64,000 bases of DNA from DATBAK01 sp038240075. GTDB taxonomy: Bacteria; Actinomycetota; Acidimicrobiia; IMCC26256; PALSA-610. Below, in pieces: positions 7,425-16,123 of this stretch; position 1 is the first letter of the stretch; every line of letters starts with the position of its first letter. The stretch spans positions 1 to 64,000 of the forward strand of contig JBBSEC010000001.1 of NCBI GenBank assembly GCA_038240075.1, in the 5' to 3' direction. A program made the translations under genes and the position numbers. Below the pieces are notes generated by a model. The model saw nothing but the letters and a program-made list of their open reading frames with translations. It had not been told where the DNA came from and did no database searches.

Positions 7425-9113
7425 GTGATCCGCGACCGCCTCACCCACTCCCTGCGCGACGCGCTGACCGCCGCCGGGCTGCCCGAGCCCCCCGCCGGTG
7501 TGCCCCTCGACGTCCCGAAGCACCGTGAGCAGGGCGACTTCTCGAGCAACGTCGCGCTCCAGCTCAAGGGCCATGACGGGGCGTCGCCGAGGGAGATCGC
7601 GACCCGGATCCGCGACGAGCTGGTGAAGGCGAAGGTCGCCCACGTCGTCGAGATCGAGATCGCCGGGCCCGGGTTCCTGAACTTCCACCTCGACCCCGCG
7701 TGGACCCACGACGTCGTGCGCGAGGCCGTCGCCGAGGGCGAGCGCTACGGCCGTTCTGAGGTGCTGGCCGGGCAGCGCATCAATCTCGAGTTCGTCTCGT
7801 CGAACCCGACGGGGCCGCTGCACGCGGGTGGCGGGCGCTGGGTCGCGGTCGGCGACGCGATCGCCAACCTGCTCGCGGCACAAGGTGCCGAGGTGCACCG
7901 CGAGTACTACCTCAACGACGCGGGAAACCAGCTCGACACCTTCGGCGCGTCGTTGCTCGCGCGCGCGCGTGGCGAGCAGCCGCCCGAGCTCGGGTACATG
8001 GGCAACTACGTCATCGAGATGGCCGAGCGCATGAAGGCCGAGCTCGGTGACGACCTCACACTCGAAACGGCGCGCGAGTGGGGATACCTCGACGCGGTGC
8101 GCGAGCTCCGTGACGACCTCGCGCGCATCGGTGTCGTCTTTGACACGTGGTTCTCCGAACGTCTGCTGCACGAGCGTGACGACGTCAATGACGTGTTGAA
8201 CACGCTGTCGGAAGCCGGGCACACGTTCGACCAGGACGGCGCGAAGTGGTTGCGCACGACCGAGTTCGGCGACTCACGAGACCGCGTCGTCGTCCGCAGC
8301 GACGGCACACCGACGTATCTCGCGGCCGACCTCGCGTACCACCGCGACAAGATGCGCCGTGGATTCACGCACCTGATCGACATCTGGGGCGCCGATCACC
8401 ACGGCCAGGTGAAGTCGCTGCAGACCGGGATGCAGGCGCTCGGCTACGGCCCGCCGGCAGAGCCCGAGATCCTGCTCGGTCAGCTGGTGAAGCTCGTGCG
8501 CGCCGGTGAGGTCGTGCGGATCTCGAAGCGCACCGGCAACATCATCACGCTCGCCGACATCCTCGACGACGTCGACCCCGACGTCGTGCGCATGACGTTC
8601 CTGCTGCTGTCGATCGACTCGCCGCAGACCTTCGACCTCGATGTCGTCACCGCGCAATCAATGGAGAATCCCGTCTACTACGTGCAGTACGCGCACGCGC
8701 GGGTCGCGTCGATCGCTCGCAGGGCGGCCGAGGCCGGCATCGTCGTCCGTCCGCTCGACACCGTCGACCTCGGCGTGCTCCAGCACGTCCGGGAGCACGA
8801 GCTGTTGCGTTCGCTCGACGGCTATCCCGATGCCGTGCGCGACGCGGCCGAGATGCGCGCACCGCAGAAGATCTCGACGTGGGTGCGCGAGTTCGCCGCG
8901 CGCTTCCACAGCTTCTATAGGGAGTGCCGCGTGATCACCGACGACGCGGAGCTCACGCAGGCGCGCTTGTGGCTGGTCGAGTCGTGCCGGATCGGTCTGC
9001 GCTCCGCGCTCGAACTGCTCGGGGTCAGCGCACCCGACGTGATGGCACAGCTCGAGACCGACGACACCGACGACGCCGGCGAGGCCAACGACACCGACGG
9101 CGTAGACGGTTGA
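7425..9113 (+). CDS. argS: Arginyl-tRNA synthetase
   Basis: This class I synthetase charges tRNA-Arg. The GTG at 7425 was chosen because VIRDRLTHSLRDAL begins the family N-terminal domain; upstream codons to 7254 encode Arg/Pro-rich sequence. The product is 562 aa against about 550-580 usual. The HIGH-type motif appears as NPTGPLHAGGGRW, with Gly in place of the second His. The KMSKS-type motif is ISKRTGN. The anticodon-binding domain ends with LELLGVSAPDVM, where most ArgRS proteins stop; here about 20 more residues follow as an acidic DDTDDAGEANDTDG tail. It is first in the argS-lysA-hom-thrC unit, and its TGA overlaps a TTG start of lysA. Confidence 0.96.
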   Translation: MIRDRLTHSLRDALTAAGLPEPPAGVPLDVPKHREQGDFSSNVALQLKGHDGASPREIATRIRDELVKAKVAHVVEIEIAGPGFLNFHLDPAWTHDVVREAVAEGERYGRSEVLAGQRINLEFVSSNPTGPLHAGGGRWVAVGDAIANLLAAQGAEVHREYYLNDAGNQLDTFGASLLARARGEQPPELGYMGNYVIEMAERMKAELGDDLTLETAREWGYLDAVRELRDDLARIGVVFDTWFSERLLHERDDVNDVLNTLSEAGHTFDQDGAKWLRTTEFGDSRDRVVVRSDGTPTYLAADLAYHRDKMRRGFTHLIDIWGADHHGQVKSLQTGMQALGYGPPAEPEILLGQLVKLVRAGEVVRISKRTGNIITLADILDDVDPDVVRMTFLLLSIDSPQTFDLDVVTAQSMENPVYYVQYAHARVASIARRAAEAGIVVRPLDTVDLGVLQHVREHELLRSLDGYPDAVRDAAEMRAPQKISTWVREFAARFHSFYRECRVITDDAELTQARLWLVESCRIGLRSALELLGVSAPDVMAQLETDDTDDAGEANDTDGVDG

Positions 9114-10423
9114 GCGGCGAACCGTTCGACGTCACCCTGCTGCCCCGCTCCGCCTCGGTCGATGCCGACGGGCGCGGCCGGCTCGGCGGGATCGCGTTCG
9201 ACGATCTCGCGCGCGACTTCGGGACGCCGCTCTACGTGTACGACGAGGCCGAGCTGCGCGGCCGGTGCCGTGAGTACATAGCGGCGTTCCCCGGTGGCGT
9301 GGCGTACGCGAGCAAGGCGTTCCTCTGCTTGGCGATGGCGCGTCTCGTCGCCGACGAAGGGCTCGACATCGATGTCGCGACGGGCGGTGAGCTCCACCTC
9401 GCACTTCATGCCGGCGTCGATCCCGCGCGCGTCGTGTTCCACGGCAACAACAAATCCGAGGCCGAGCTCGAGGCGGCGCTGAAGGCCGGTGTGGGTCGGA
9501 TCGTCGTCGACTCGTTCGCCGAGCTCGACCGCATCGACGCGCTCGTCGCGGCCGGTCTGCCGGCGCCGGCGGTGATGGTTCGCGTGACGCCGGGCATCGA
9601 GGCCCACACCCACGAGTACCTCGAGACCGCGGTCGACGACTCCAAGTTCGGCTTCGGTCTCGGTCACGGCGCCGCGTTCGCCGCGGTCGAGCGCGTCGTC
9701 GGCGCGTCGTCGGTGCGGTTCGCGGGCTTGCACTGTCACATCGGGTCGCAGGTGTTCCGCTCCGACTCGTTCGATCGCGCGGTCGACAAGATGGTCGGTC
9801 TCGTCGCGCGGATCGAGTCGGAGCTCGGCGTCGAGGTCGAGGAGCTCAACATGGGCGGTGGCCTCGGTGTGCGCTACCTGCACGACGACGACCCGCCGAC
9901 GATCGCCGAGCACGGGTTGGCGGTGCACACCGCGCTCGACAAGGCGATCGCCGCGCACGGGCTGCGCGGCACGCCGCGGCTGACGACCGAGCCCGGCCGC
10001 TCGATCGCGGCACCGGCTGGCCTCACGCTCTACCGGGTGGGCACGATCAAGGAGATTCCCGGCGTCCGCACGTACGTCGCCGTCGACGGGGGCATGAGCG
10101 ACAACCTGCGGCCCGTCACCTACGGCGCGCGCTACGAAGCGTTTGTTCCGGCGCGGACGCTCGCGCCGCGCCCGGCGACGATGACGATCGCCGGGAAGCA
10201 CTGCGAGCAGGGAGACCTGCTGCTTCGCGACGCAGAGCTGCCCGACAACCTCGCGCTCGGCGACGTGATCGCCATGCCCGTGACGGGCGCCTACGGTCAC
10301 TCGATGGCGTCCAACTACAACCGCGTGACCCGTCCCGCGGTTGTGTTCGTGCGCGACGGCTCGGCCCGCGTGGTGGTGCGGCGCGAGACCGACGACGACC
10401 TCCTCGTCCGCGAGGGAGAATGA
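9110..10423 (+). CDS. lysA: Diaminopimelate decarboxylase
   Basis: This PLP enzyme makes the last step of lysine synthesis, meso-diaminopimelate to lysine. The proposed start is TTG 9110, overlapping the argS stop (TTGA), giving 437 aa; upstream frame is Arg-rich and unlikely to be protein. Marks are YASKAFL with the PLP lysine, HCHIGSQ, NMGGGLGVRY (phosphate-binding glycines), TTEPGRSIAAPAG, and GKHCEQGD with the catalytic Cys from the partner subunit. The position after argS and before hom is the standard actinobacterial order. The next gene overlaps by ATGA. Confidence 0.95.
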   Translation: MSGEPFDVTLLPRSASVDADGRGRLGGIAFDDLARDFGTPLYVYDEAELRGRCREYIAAFPGGVAYASKAFLCLAMARLVADEGLDIDVATGGELHLALHAGVDPARVVFHGNNKSEAELEAALKAGVGRIVVDSFAELDRIDALVAAGLPAPAVMVRVTPGIEAHTHEYLETAVDDSKFGFGLGHGAAFAAVERVVGASSVRFAGLHCHIGSQVFRSDSFDRAVDKMVGLVARIESELGVEVEELNMGGGLGVRYLHDDDPPTIAEHGLAVHTALDKAIAAHGLRGTPRLTTEPGRSIAAPAGLTLYRVGTIKEIPGVRTYVAVDGGMSDNLRPVTYGARYEAFVPARTLAPRPATMTIAGKHCEQGDLLLRDAELPDNLALGDVIAMPVTGAYGHSMASNYNRVTRPAVVFVRDGSARVVVRRETDDDLLVREGE

Positions 10424-11733
10424 GCGCCATGAGCGGGGCGGGGGACACGAAGATCATCCGGGTCGGCATCCTCGGCTTCGGCAACGTCGGCGGCGCGCTC
10501 GTCGGGCTGATCGCCGAGAACGGCGCGACGATCGCGACGCGCGCCGGTGTCGCGTTGCGGGTCGACCGGGTCGCGGTGCGAAACGTCTCCAAGAACCGCC
10601 CCGTCGCGCTGGCGGAAGGTGTGCTCACCGCCGACGCGGCCGCGGTGGTCGCCGACCCCGATATCGACGTCATCGTCGAGGTGATCGGCGGCATCGAGCC
10701 GGCCCGCGCGCTCATCCTCGAGGCACTGGCGCAGGGCAAGCCGGTCATCACGGCCAACAAGGAGCTGCTCGCGAACGTCGGCACCGAGTTGTTCGACGCG
10801 GCGGAACGTTCGGGCGTCGACCTGCTCTTCGAGGCGTCGGTCGCGGGCGGGATCCCGCTCATCCGGCCGCTGCGCGAGTCGCTGGCGGGGGAGAAGATCC
10901 GCCGGGTCACCGGCATCGTCAACGGCACGACCAACTTCATCCTCACACGGATGAGTGAAGAGAAGTCGTCGTTCGCCGACGCGCTCGCGGAGGCCCAGTC
11001 GCTCGGCTACGCCGAACGCGACCCGACCGCCGACGTCGAGGGTTTCGACGCCGCGGCGAAGGCGGCGATCCTGGCGTCGATCGCGTTCGGGGCGAAAATC
11101 GTCGCGGGCGATGTCTACCGCGAGGGCATTGCCCAGATCACCGCGGCCGACATCGCGGCGGCCGCCGACCTCGGATACGTCGTCAAGCTGCTCGCGGTCG
11201 CCGAGGATCTCGACGGCTCGATCGCGGTGCGCGTGCACCCGGCGATGATTCCGTCGCACCACCCCCTCGCAACGGTTCGCGGATCGTTCAACGCGGTGTT
11301 CGTCGAAGGCGACACCGTCGGCGAGCTCATGCTCTACGGGCGTGGTGCGGGCGGTGGCCCGACGGCAGTTGCCGTGCTGGGCGATCTCGTCGACGCCGCG
11401 AAGAACCTGCGCTCCGGCGCGCGCGGCGCGACCTTCGGCACGCTCGAGCGCATTCCGATCCATCCGATCGACGAGGTCGAGTCGCAGTTCTACGTCACGG
11501 TCGACGTGGCCGACCGACCCGGCGTGCTCGCCGCGATCGCCGGAGTGTTCGGCAAGTTCGACGTCTCGATCCAGTCGATGCAGCAGCAGGGTCGGGGCGA
11601 CGAAGCGCACCTGATCTTCGTCACGCACCTCGCGCGCGAGGCCGACCTGCGCGCCACGATGCACGAGGTCGGCGGGCTCGAGCACGTCGAACAGGTCGGC
11701 AGCGTGCTGCGCGTCGTGGGCGGTGGGGGATGA
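10420..11733 (+). CDS. hom: Homoserine dehydrogenase
   Basis: The enzyme reduces aspartate semialdehyde to homoserine. At 437 aa it has the three standard parts: a Rossmann domain with ILGFGNVGGAL (17-27), a catalytic domain with TANKELLA, EASVAGGIP and VNGTTNFIL, and a C-terminal ACT domain starting near FYVTVDVADRPGVLAAI, which normally gives threonine feedback control. It overlaps both lysA and thrC by ATGA, so lysine and threonine branch genes are coupled. A second ATG four codons in is an alternative start. Confidence 0.96.
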   Translation: MSAMSGAGDTKIIRVGILGFGNVGGALVGLIAENGATIATRAGVALRVDRVAVRNVSKNRPVALAEGVLTADAAAVVADPDIDVIVEVIGGIEPARALILEALAQGKPVITANKELLANVGTELFDAAERSGVDLLFEASVAGGIPLIRPLRESLAGEKIRRVTGIVNGTTNFILTRMSEEKSSFADALAEAQSLGYAERDPTADVEGFDAAAKAAILASIAFGAKIVAGDVYREGIAQITAADIAAAADLGYVVKLLAVAEDLDGSIAVRVHPAMIPSHHPLATVRGSFNAVFVEGDTVGELMLYGRGAGGGPTAVAVLGDLVDAAKNLRSGARGATFGTLERIPIHPIDEVESQFYVTVDVADRPGVLAAIAGVFGKFDVSIQSMQQQGRGDEAHLIFVTHLAREADLRATMHEVGGLEHVEQVGSVLRVVGGGG

Positions 11734-12809
11734 CCGACAAGACGATGGGCCCCGCGTCGAAGCCGTGGCCCGGGATCATCGAGGCGTACCGCGACCGGCT
11801 CCCGGTCGACGCTTCTACCCCGGTGGTCACCCTCCTCGAAGGCGGGACGCCGCTCCTCCCTGCACCGCGGTTGTCGGAGCAGGTGCGCGCGAACGTGTAC
11901 CTGAAGGTCGAAGGCGCGAACCCCACCGGTTCGTTCAAGGACCGCGGCATGACGCTCGCGATCACCAAGGCCGTCGAGAGCGGGGCGAAGGTCGTCGTTT
12001 GCGCGTCGACCGGCAACACGTCGGCTTCCGCAGCCGCGTATTCGGCGCGCGCCGGTCTCGTCGCCGCGGTGCTCATCCCCGACGGTCACGTCGCGCTCGG
12101 GAAGCTCGCGCAGGCGTTGATCCACGGCGCGCGCGTCGTTCCCATCCGGGGCAGCTTCGACGACGCACTGCGCATCGTGCGCGAGTTGGGCGAGCGCGGT
12201 GGCGTCACCGTCGTCAACTCGATCAACCCGTATCGCATCGAAGGGCAGAAGACGGCGGCATTCGAAGTCTGCGATGCGCTCGGGCGTCCCCCCGATGTGC
12301 ACTGCCTTCCCGTCGGGAACGCGGGCAACATCACTGCCTACTGGCGGGGCTACGTCGAGTACGAGAACGACGGCATCGTGACCGGACGGCCCCGAATGCT
12401 GGGGTGGCAGGCGGCCGGCGCGGCCCCGCTCGTGCACGGAGAGCCGGTACCGCATCCGGAGACGATCGCGACCGCGATCCGCATCGGGAACCCCGCGTCA
12501 TGGGACGGTGCGATCGCGGCGCGCGACGAGTCGGGTGGCGCGATCGAGTCAGTCACCGACGCCGAGATCCTGTCTGCGTACCGCATGCTGGCGTCCCTCG
12601 AGGGTGTCTTCGTAGAGCCGGCGTCGGCATCGTCGGTTGCCGGCCTGCTCAAGGCGGCGGAGGCAGGTTTGATCGAGCCGGACGAGACCGTGGTGTGCAC
12701 CGTCACCGGCCACGGGTTGAAGGACCCGAACCGGGCCGTTGCCGAAGTCGAGACCGGTGAGGCCATCGATGCGCGCATCGACCTCGTGCTCGGCGAGCTC
12801 GGGCTCTGA
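11730..12809 (+). CDS. thrC: Threonine synthase
   Basis: This PLP enzyme converts O-phosphohomoserine to threonine. The 359-aa length and NPTGSFKDRGMT with PLP lysine at 70 match the shorter actinobacterial thrC class. CASTGNTSASAA forms the phosphate/cofactor loop and NAGNITAYW lies in the second half. In related genomes thrB (GHMP homoserine kinase) normally follows; here an unrelated SDR follows, and no GHMP kinase is visible in the window. The substrate therefore has to come from a kinase elsewhere or from the mutase-like protein at 16124. Confidence 0.95.
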   Translation: MTDKTMGPASKPWPGIIEAYRDRLPVDASTPVVTLLEGGTPLLPAPRLSEQVRANVYLKVEGANPTGSFKDRGMTLAITKAVESGAKVVVCASTGNTSASAAAYSARAGLVAAVLIPDGHVALGKLAQALIHGARVVPIRGSFDDALRIVRELGERGGVTVVNSINPYRIEGQKTAAFEVCDALGRPPDVHCLPVGNAGNITAYWRGYVEYENDGIVTGRPRMLGWQAAGAAPLVHGEPVPHPETIATAIRIGNPASWDGAIAARDESGGAIESVTDAEILSAYRMLASLEGVFVEPASASSVAGLLKAAEAGLIEPDETVVCTVTGHGLKDPNRAVAEVETGEAIDARIDLVLGELGL

Positions 12810-12822
12810 TGGACGACGACGG

Positions 12823-13599
12823 ATGACCACCGCCCTCGTCACCGGCGCGTCGGCCGGCATCGGAACCGCGTTCGCGTCGCAGCTCGCCGCACGCGGGAAC
12901 GATGTCGTGCTCGTCGCGCGCGACCGTGCGCGCCTCGAAACCCTCGCCGGCGAGCTCGCGGCCCGACACGGCGTCGCGACCGAGGTGCTCGCGGCCGACC
13001 TCACCGACACCGCACAGCTCGCGACCGTTGAAGCGCGGCTCGCGGATCGTGACCGCTTCGTCGACGTGCTCGTGAACAACGCGGGATACGGAACGAACGG
13101 CCACTTCGCCGAGCTCGACCGCGATGTCGAGGCCCGCGAGATCGGTCTCAATGTCGTCGCGCTCGTGCGGCTCACGCACGCGGCGCTGGGTCCGATGGTC
13201 GAGCGGGGCCGCGGCGCGGTGCTCAACGTCAGCTCACTCGCCGGTGGTCAGCCGACTCCCGGCAACGCCACCTACGGAGCGACGAAGGCCTTCGTCACGA
13301 GCTTCACGCAGTCGGTGCACGAAGAGGTGCGGGGAACCGGCGTGCACGTCACGGTCGTGTGTCCCGGGTTCACGCGCACCGAGTTCCAGACGAACGCGGG
13401 CATCGATTCGAGCAAGGTTCCCGGCTTCCTGTGGCAGAGCGCGGAGGAGGTCGCGGCCGGCGCGCTCACGGCGCTCGATCACGGCCGGGCCGTCTACGTG
13501 CCCGGAACCCTCAATCGGGTCACGGCCGCGGTCGTGAGCGTCCTGCCCGACGCGCTGACGCGGCGGGTCGCCGGGCTCATCGTGGAACAGGTCGAATAG
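12823..13599 (+). CDS. Short-chain dehydrogenase/reductase
   Basis: This 258-aa classical SDR has TGASAGIG (7-14) for the cofactor, NNAG (85-88), catalytic Ser137/138 and YxxxK with Tyr151 and Lys155. The C-terminus (PDALTRRVAGLIVEQ) resembles the DltE/YqjQ-type SDR subgroup. The substrate is unknown. It begins 13 bases after thrC with GGACGACGACGG before the ATG, and is probably the last gene of the argS operon. It takes the place where thrB would be expected. It ends convergently 10 bases from the sugar dehydrogenase gene. Confidence 0.88.
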   Translation: MTTALVTGASAGIGTAFASQLAARGNDVVLVARDRARLETLAGELAARHGVATEVLAADLTDTAQLATVEARLADRDRFVDVLVNNAGYGTNGHFAELDRDVEAREIGLNVVALVRLTHAALGPMVERGRGAVLNVSSLAGGQPTPGNATYGATKAFVTSFTQSVHEEVRGTGVHVTVVCPGFTRTEFQTNAGIDSSKVPGFLWQSAEEVAAGALTALDHGRAVYVPGTLNRVTAAVVSVLPDALTRRVAGLIVEQVE

Positions 13600-13609
13600 G
13601 TTCGAACAA

Positions 13610-14842
13610 CTAGGCCGGATCGATCCGCCAGACGTTGCCGCCGAGATCACACACGTAGAGCTCGCCCGCGTTGTCCTGTCCGAAGCTCGAGATTCCGTTC
13701 GCGAAGCCGCGTGCGAGAGTGCGGTGGCCGATGACCTTTCCGTCGCGCTGCTCCAGTGCGATCAGGTCGCCCTGCGAGTAGTCGGCGAACAGGTATGCGC
13801 CGACGAGGTCGGGAATGCGTGAGCCGCGATACACGTAGCCGCCGGTCACGGCGACGCCGCCGGCCGCGTGGGAGTACTCGTACACCGGGTCGACCGCGCC
13901 TGCCGGTCGCGCGCCCTTGTACTTGTGGAGTCCTTCGCGCTGACTCCACCCGTAGTTGACGCCACCGGTACCGGCCTTCGCGAAGTCGATCTCCTCGTAC
14001 GCCGTCTGCCCGACGTCGCCGATCCACAGGTCGCCGGTGGCGCGATCGAACGAGAATCGCCACGGGTTGCGCAGACCCCACATCCAGATCTCGGGTCGGG
14101 CACTCTTCAACGACACGAACGGATTGTCGGCCGGCACCGAGTACGGCCCGGTTGCGGTCGCCTTCGGATTGATGCGCAGAATCTTGCCGAGCAGTGTGTT
14201 CTGGTTCTGACCGTTGTTCATCGGGTCGCCGCCGCTCCCGCCGTCGCCGAGCCCGATGTAGAGCATGCCGTCGGGGCCGAAGACCACCTCGCCGCCGTTG
14301 TGGTTGGCGAACGGCTGCTTCTGGAACAACAGCTCGCGACGGGAAGCAACGTCGGCGACGTCGCCCTTCATCGCGAACTCCTGGACGTGCGTATCTCCCG
14401 TGGGATCGGTGAAGTCGATGTAGAGGTGCGTGCCGTCGGGAGAGAACGTGAGCCCCAGCAGGCCCTGTTCGTTGCCGGTGCTCACGTGCCCGCGCAGGTC
14501 GAGCACGCGCGTCGGCGAGACGTGCCCGTTGACGATCGCGCGGATGTCGCCGACCTGGTTCGCCACGTACAACGTCGTCGTGCCGTGGCGCGGCGAGAAC
14601 GCGACCGGCTTGTCGAATCCCGTGGCGACCTGCGTCACCTGAACCTTTGCGGCCGCGAAGTCGGCGGGCTTCGGCGGCGCCGTGGCGGCAGGAGTCGAGG
14701 TCGTCGGCGCGATCGTGACGGCCGGCCGGGTGCCCGTCGTCGACGCGGCCGAGCCGTGGGAGCCGGAACTGCCGCACGCGCTCAATGCGGCGCTGACGAC
14801 GACAGTGCTGATGACGGAAGGAAGGAGCCGGGATGTACGCAC
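13610..14842 (-). CDS. PQQ-dependent sugar dehydrogenase-like lipoprotein (copy 1)
   Basis: The 410-aa protein is in the soluble glucose/aldose sugar dehydrogenase family (six-bladed propeller, PQQ and calcium in known members). A type II signal peptide ends at LSAC with lipid Cys23, followed by a Ser/Thr/Pro linker. Family marks are NEQGLLGLTFSPDG, FANHNGGEVVFGPDGMLYIG, GDGGSGGDP, GLRNPWRFSFD, GDVGQ and GGYVYRG. The role would be oxidation of sugars outside the membrane, or sugar binding if PQQ is absent. It starts with GTG three bases after the stop of a close paralogue, so the pair is a tandem duplication in one operon. No pqq genes are in the window. Confidence 0.88.
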   Translation of the reverse strand: MRTSRLLPSVISTVVVSAALSACGSSGSHGSAASTTGTRPAVTIAPTTSTPAATAPPKPADFAAAKVQVTQVATGFDKPVAFSPRHGTTTLYVANQVGDIRAIVNGHVSPTRVLDLRGHVSTGNEQGLLGLTFSPDGTHLYIDFTDPTGDTHVQEFAMKGDVADVASRRELLFQKQPFANHNGGEVVFGPDGMLYIGLGDGGSGGDPMNNGQNQNTLLGKILRINPKATATGPYSVPADNPFVSLKSARPEIWMWGLRNPWRFSFDRATGDLWIGDVGQTAYEEIDFAKAGTGGVNYGWSQREGLHKYKGARPAGAVDPVYEYSHAAGGVAVTGGYVYRGSRIPDLVGAYLFADYSQGDLIALEQRDGKVIGHRTLARGFANGISSFGQDNAGELYVCDLGGNVWRIDPA

Positions 14843-14845
14843 GAG

Positions 14846-16057
14846 CTACGCGGGGTCGATCCGCCAGACCTTTCCGGAGAGATCACACACGTAGAGCTCG
14901 CCCGCGTTGTCCTGCCCGAAGCTCGAGATCCCGGTCGTGATCGCGTCGTTGAGCACACGATGGGCAAGCACGTGCCCGTTGCGCTGTTGGAGTGCGGTGA
15001 TGTTGCCCTCCGCGTAGTCGGAGAACACGTACGAGCCGACGAGATTCGGAATGCGCGTGCCGCGGTAGACGTACCCACCCGTCACCGCGACGCCGCCGGC
15101 CGCGTGCGAGTACTCGTAGACGGGGTCGACCTCGCCCGCCGGCTTCGCGCCTTTGTACCTGTGGGTTCCCTCGCGCACGCTCCAGCCGAAGTTCAGGCCT
15201 CCGACCCCCGCCTTCGCGAAGTCGATCTCTTCCCACGCGTTCTGCCCGACGTCGCCGACCCAGAGGTCGCCGGTCGCGCGGTCGAACGAGAACCGCCACG
15301 GATTGCGGAAGCCCCAGTTCCAGGTCTCCGGGCGCGCGCCCGGCGTCGACACGAACGGGTTGTCGGAGGGCACCGAGTACGGCCCGGTTGCGGTCGCCTT
15401 CGGATTGATGCGCAGGATCTTGCTCAGCAACGTTGCCTTGTTCTGGCCGTTGTTCTGAGGATCGCCTTCGCTGCCGCCGTCGCCGAGACCGATGTAGAGC
15501 ATGCCGTCGGGCCCGGTGAGCACCTCACCGCCGTTGTGGTTCGCGAACGGCTGATTCACGAACAGCACGCGGCGCCGCGTCGCGAGATTGGCGACGTTGC
15601 CATTCATCGCGTACTCCTGGATCACGCTGTTGCCGTTCGGGTCGGTGAACGAGACGTAGAGGTGGGTGCTCTCGAGTGAGAACGTGATGCCGAGCAAGCC
15701 CTGCTCGTTGCCGGTGCTGACCGCGCCGCGAAGGTCGAGCACGCGGGTCGGCAGGAGATGACCGCCGGCGATGGCGCGGATGTCGCCCACCTGGTTCGCT
15801 ACGTACAGCGTCGTGGTGCCGTGGCGCCCGACGATCGCCACGGGCCGGCTGAGCCCCGCCGTGACCAGCGTGAGCTTGATCTTCGCCTTCGCGAAATCGG
15901 CGGCCTTCGCGACCGTCGTCGACGGTGCCGACGTGGTCGTTGTGGGGGAGTCAGTGATCGCGGGGCGCGTTCCGATTGTCGCGGCCGCGCCCTTCGATGC
16001 ACTCGCGCCGCACGCGGCCAACGCGGTCAACAACGCAACGAACACGGTTCTGCTCAT
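14846..16057 (-). CDS. PQQ-dependent sugar dehydrogenase-like lipoprotein (copy 2)
   Basis: This 403-aa paralogue of the next gene has the same layout: lipobox LAAC with Cys16, Thr/Ser-rich linker, then propeller motifs NEQGLLGITFS, FANHNGGEVLTGPDGMLYIG, GDGGSEGDP, GFRNPWRFSFD and GGYVYRG. The ATG at 16057 was chosen because the signal peptide MSRTVFVALLTALAACG begins there; a far longer frame upstream lies opposite the mutase gene. Much of the propeller is identical between the copies while signal peptides and linkers differ, which fits duplication with later divergence. It is the first gene of the pair and is divergent from the mutase gene. Confidence 0.88.
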   Translation of the reverse strand: MSRTVFVALLTALAACGASASKGAAATIGTRPAITDSPTTTTSAPSTTVAKAADFAKAKIKLTLVTAGLSRPVAIVGRHGTTTLYVANQVGDIRAIAGGHLLPTRVLDLRGAVSTGNEQGLLGITFSLESTHLYVSFTDPNGNSVIQEYAMNGNVANLATRRRVLFVNQPFANHNGGEVLTGPDGMLYIGLGDGGSEGDPQNNGQNKATLLSKILRINPKATATGPYSVPSDNPFVSTPGARPETWNWGFRNPWRFSFDRATGDLWVGDVGQNAWEEIDFAKAGVGGLNFGWSVREGTHRYKGAKPAGEVDPVYEYSHAAGGVAVTGGYVYRGTRIPNLVGSYVFSDYAEGNITALQQRNGHVLAHRVLNDAITTGISSFGQDNAGELYVCDLSGKVWRIDPA

Positions 16058-16063
16058 CCGCGG

Positions 16064-16069
16064 AGAGTA
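16064..16069 (-). promoter_or_regulatory. Putative -10 element for the sugar dehydrogenase pair
   Basis: On the minus strand TACTCT lies six bases before the ATG of the upstream sugar dehydrogenase gene, a spacing that suggests a leaderless message. No -35 is convincing. Confidence 0.35.
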
Positions 16070-16110
16070 GAGCCGAAGTCGGCGGGTCACACGGTCGGGG
16101 GTTTGCGAAA

Positions 16111-16116
16111 TAGCAT
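16111..16116 (+). promoter_or_regulatory. Putative -10 element for the mutase-like gene
   Basis: TAGCAT is followed by seven bases and the ATG at 16124, placing the expected transcription start on or beside the A of the start codon. The gap is only 66 bp and would hold two divergent promoters. Confidence 0.4.
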
Positions 16117-16123
16117 CGCCGAC

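Noticed and set aside
12823..13599. thrB homoserine kinase expected after thrC
   Set aside because: The gene in this slot has TGASAGIG, NNAG and YxxxK and is clearly a short-chain dehydrogenase.
15758..16123. N-terminal extension of the mutase-like protein
   Set aside because: The open frame runs antisense to the sugar dehydrogenase signal peptide and linker; the family begins at MKYVVFVPDG (16124).
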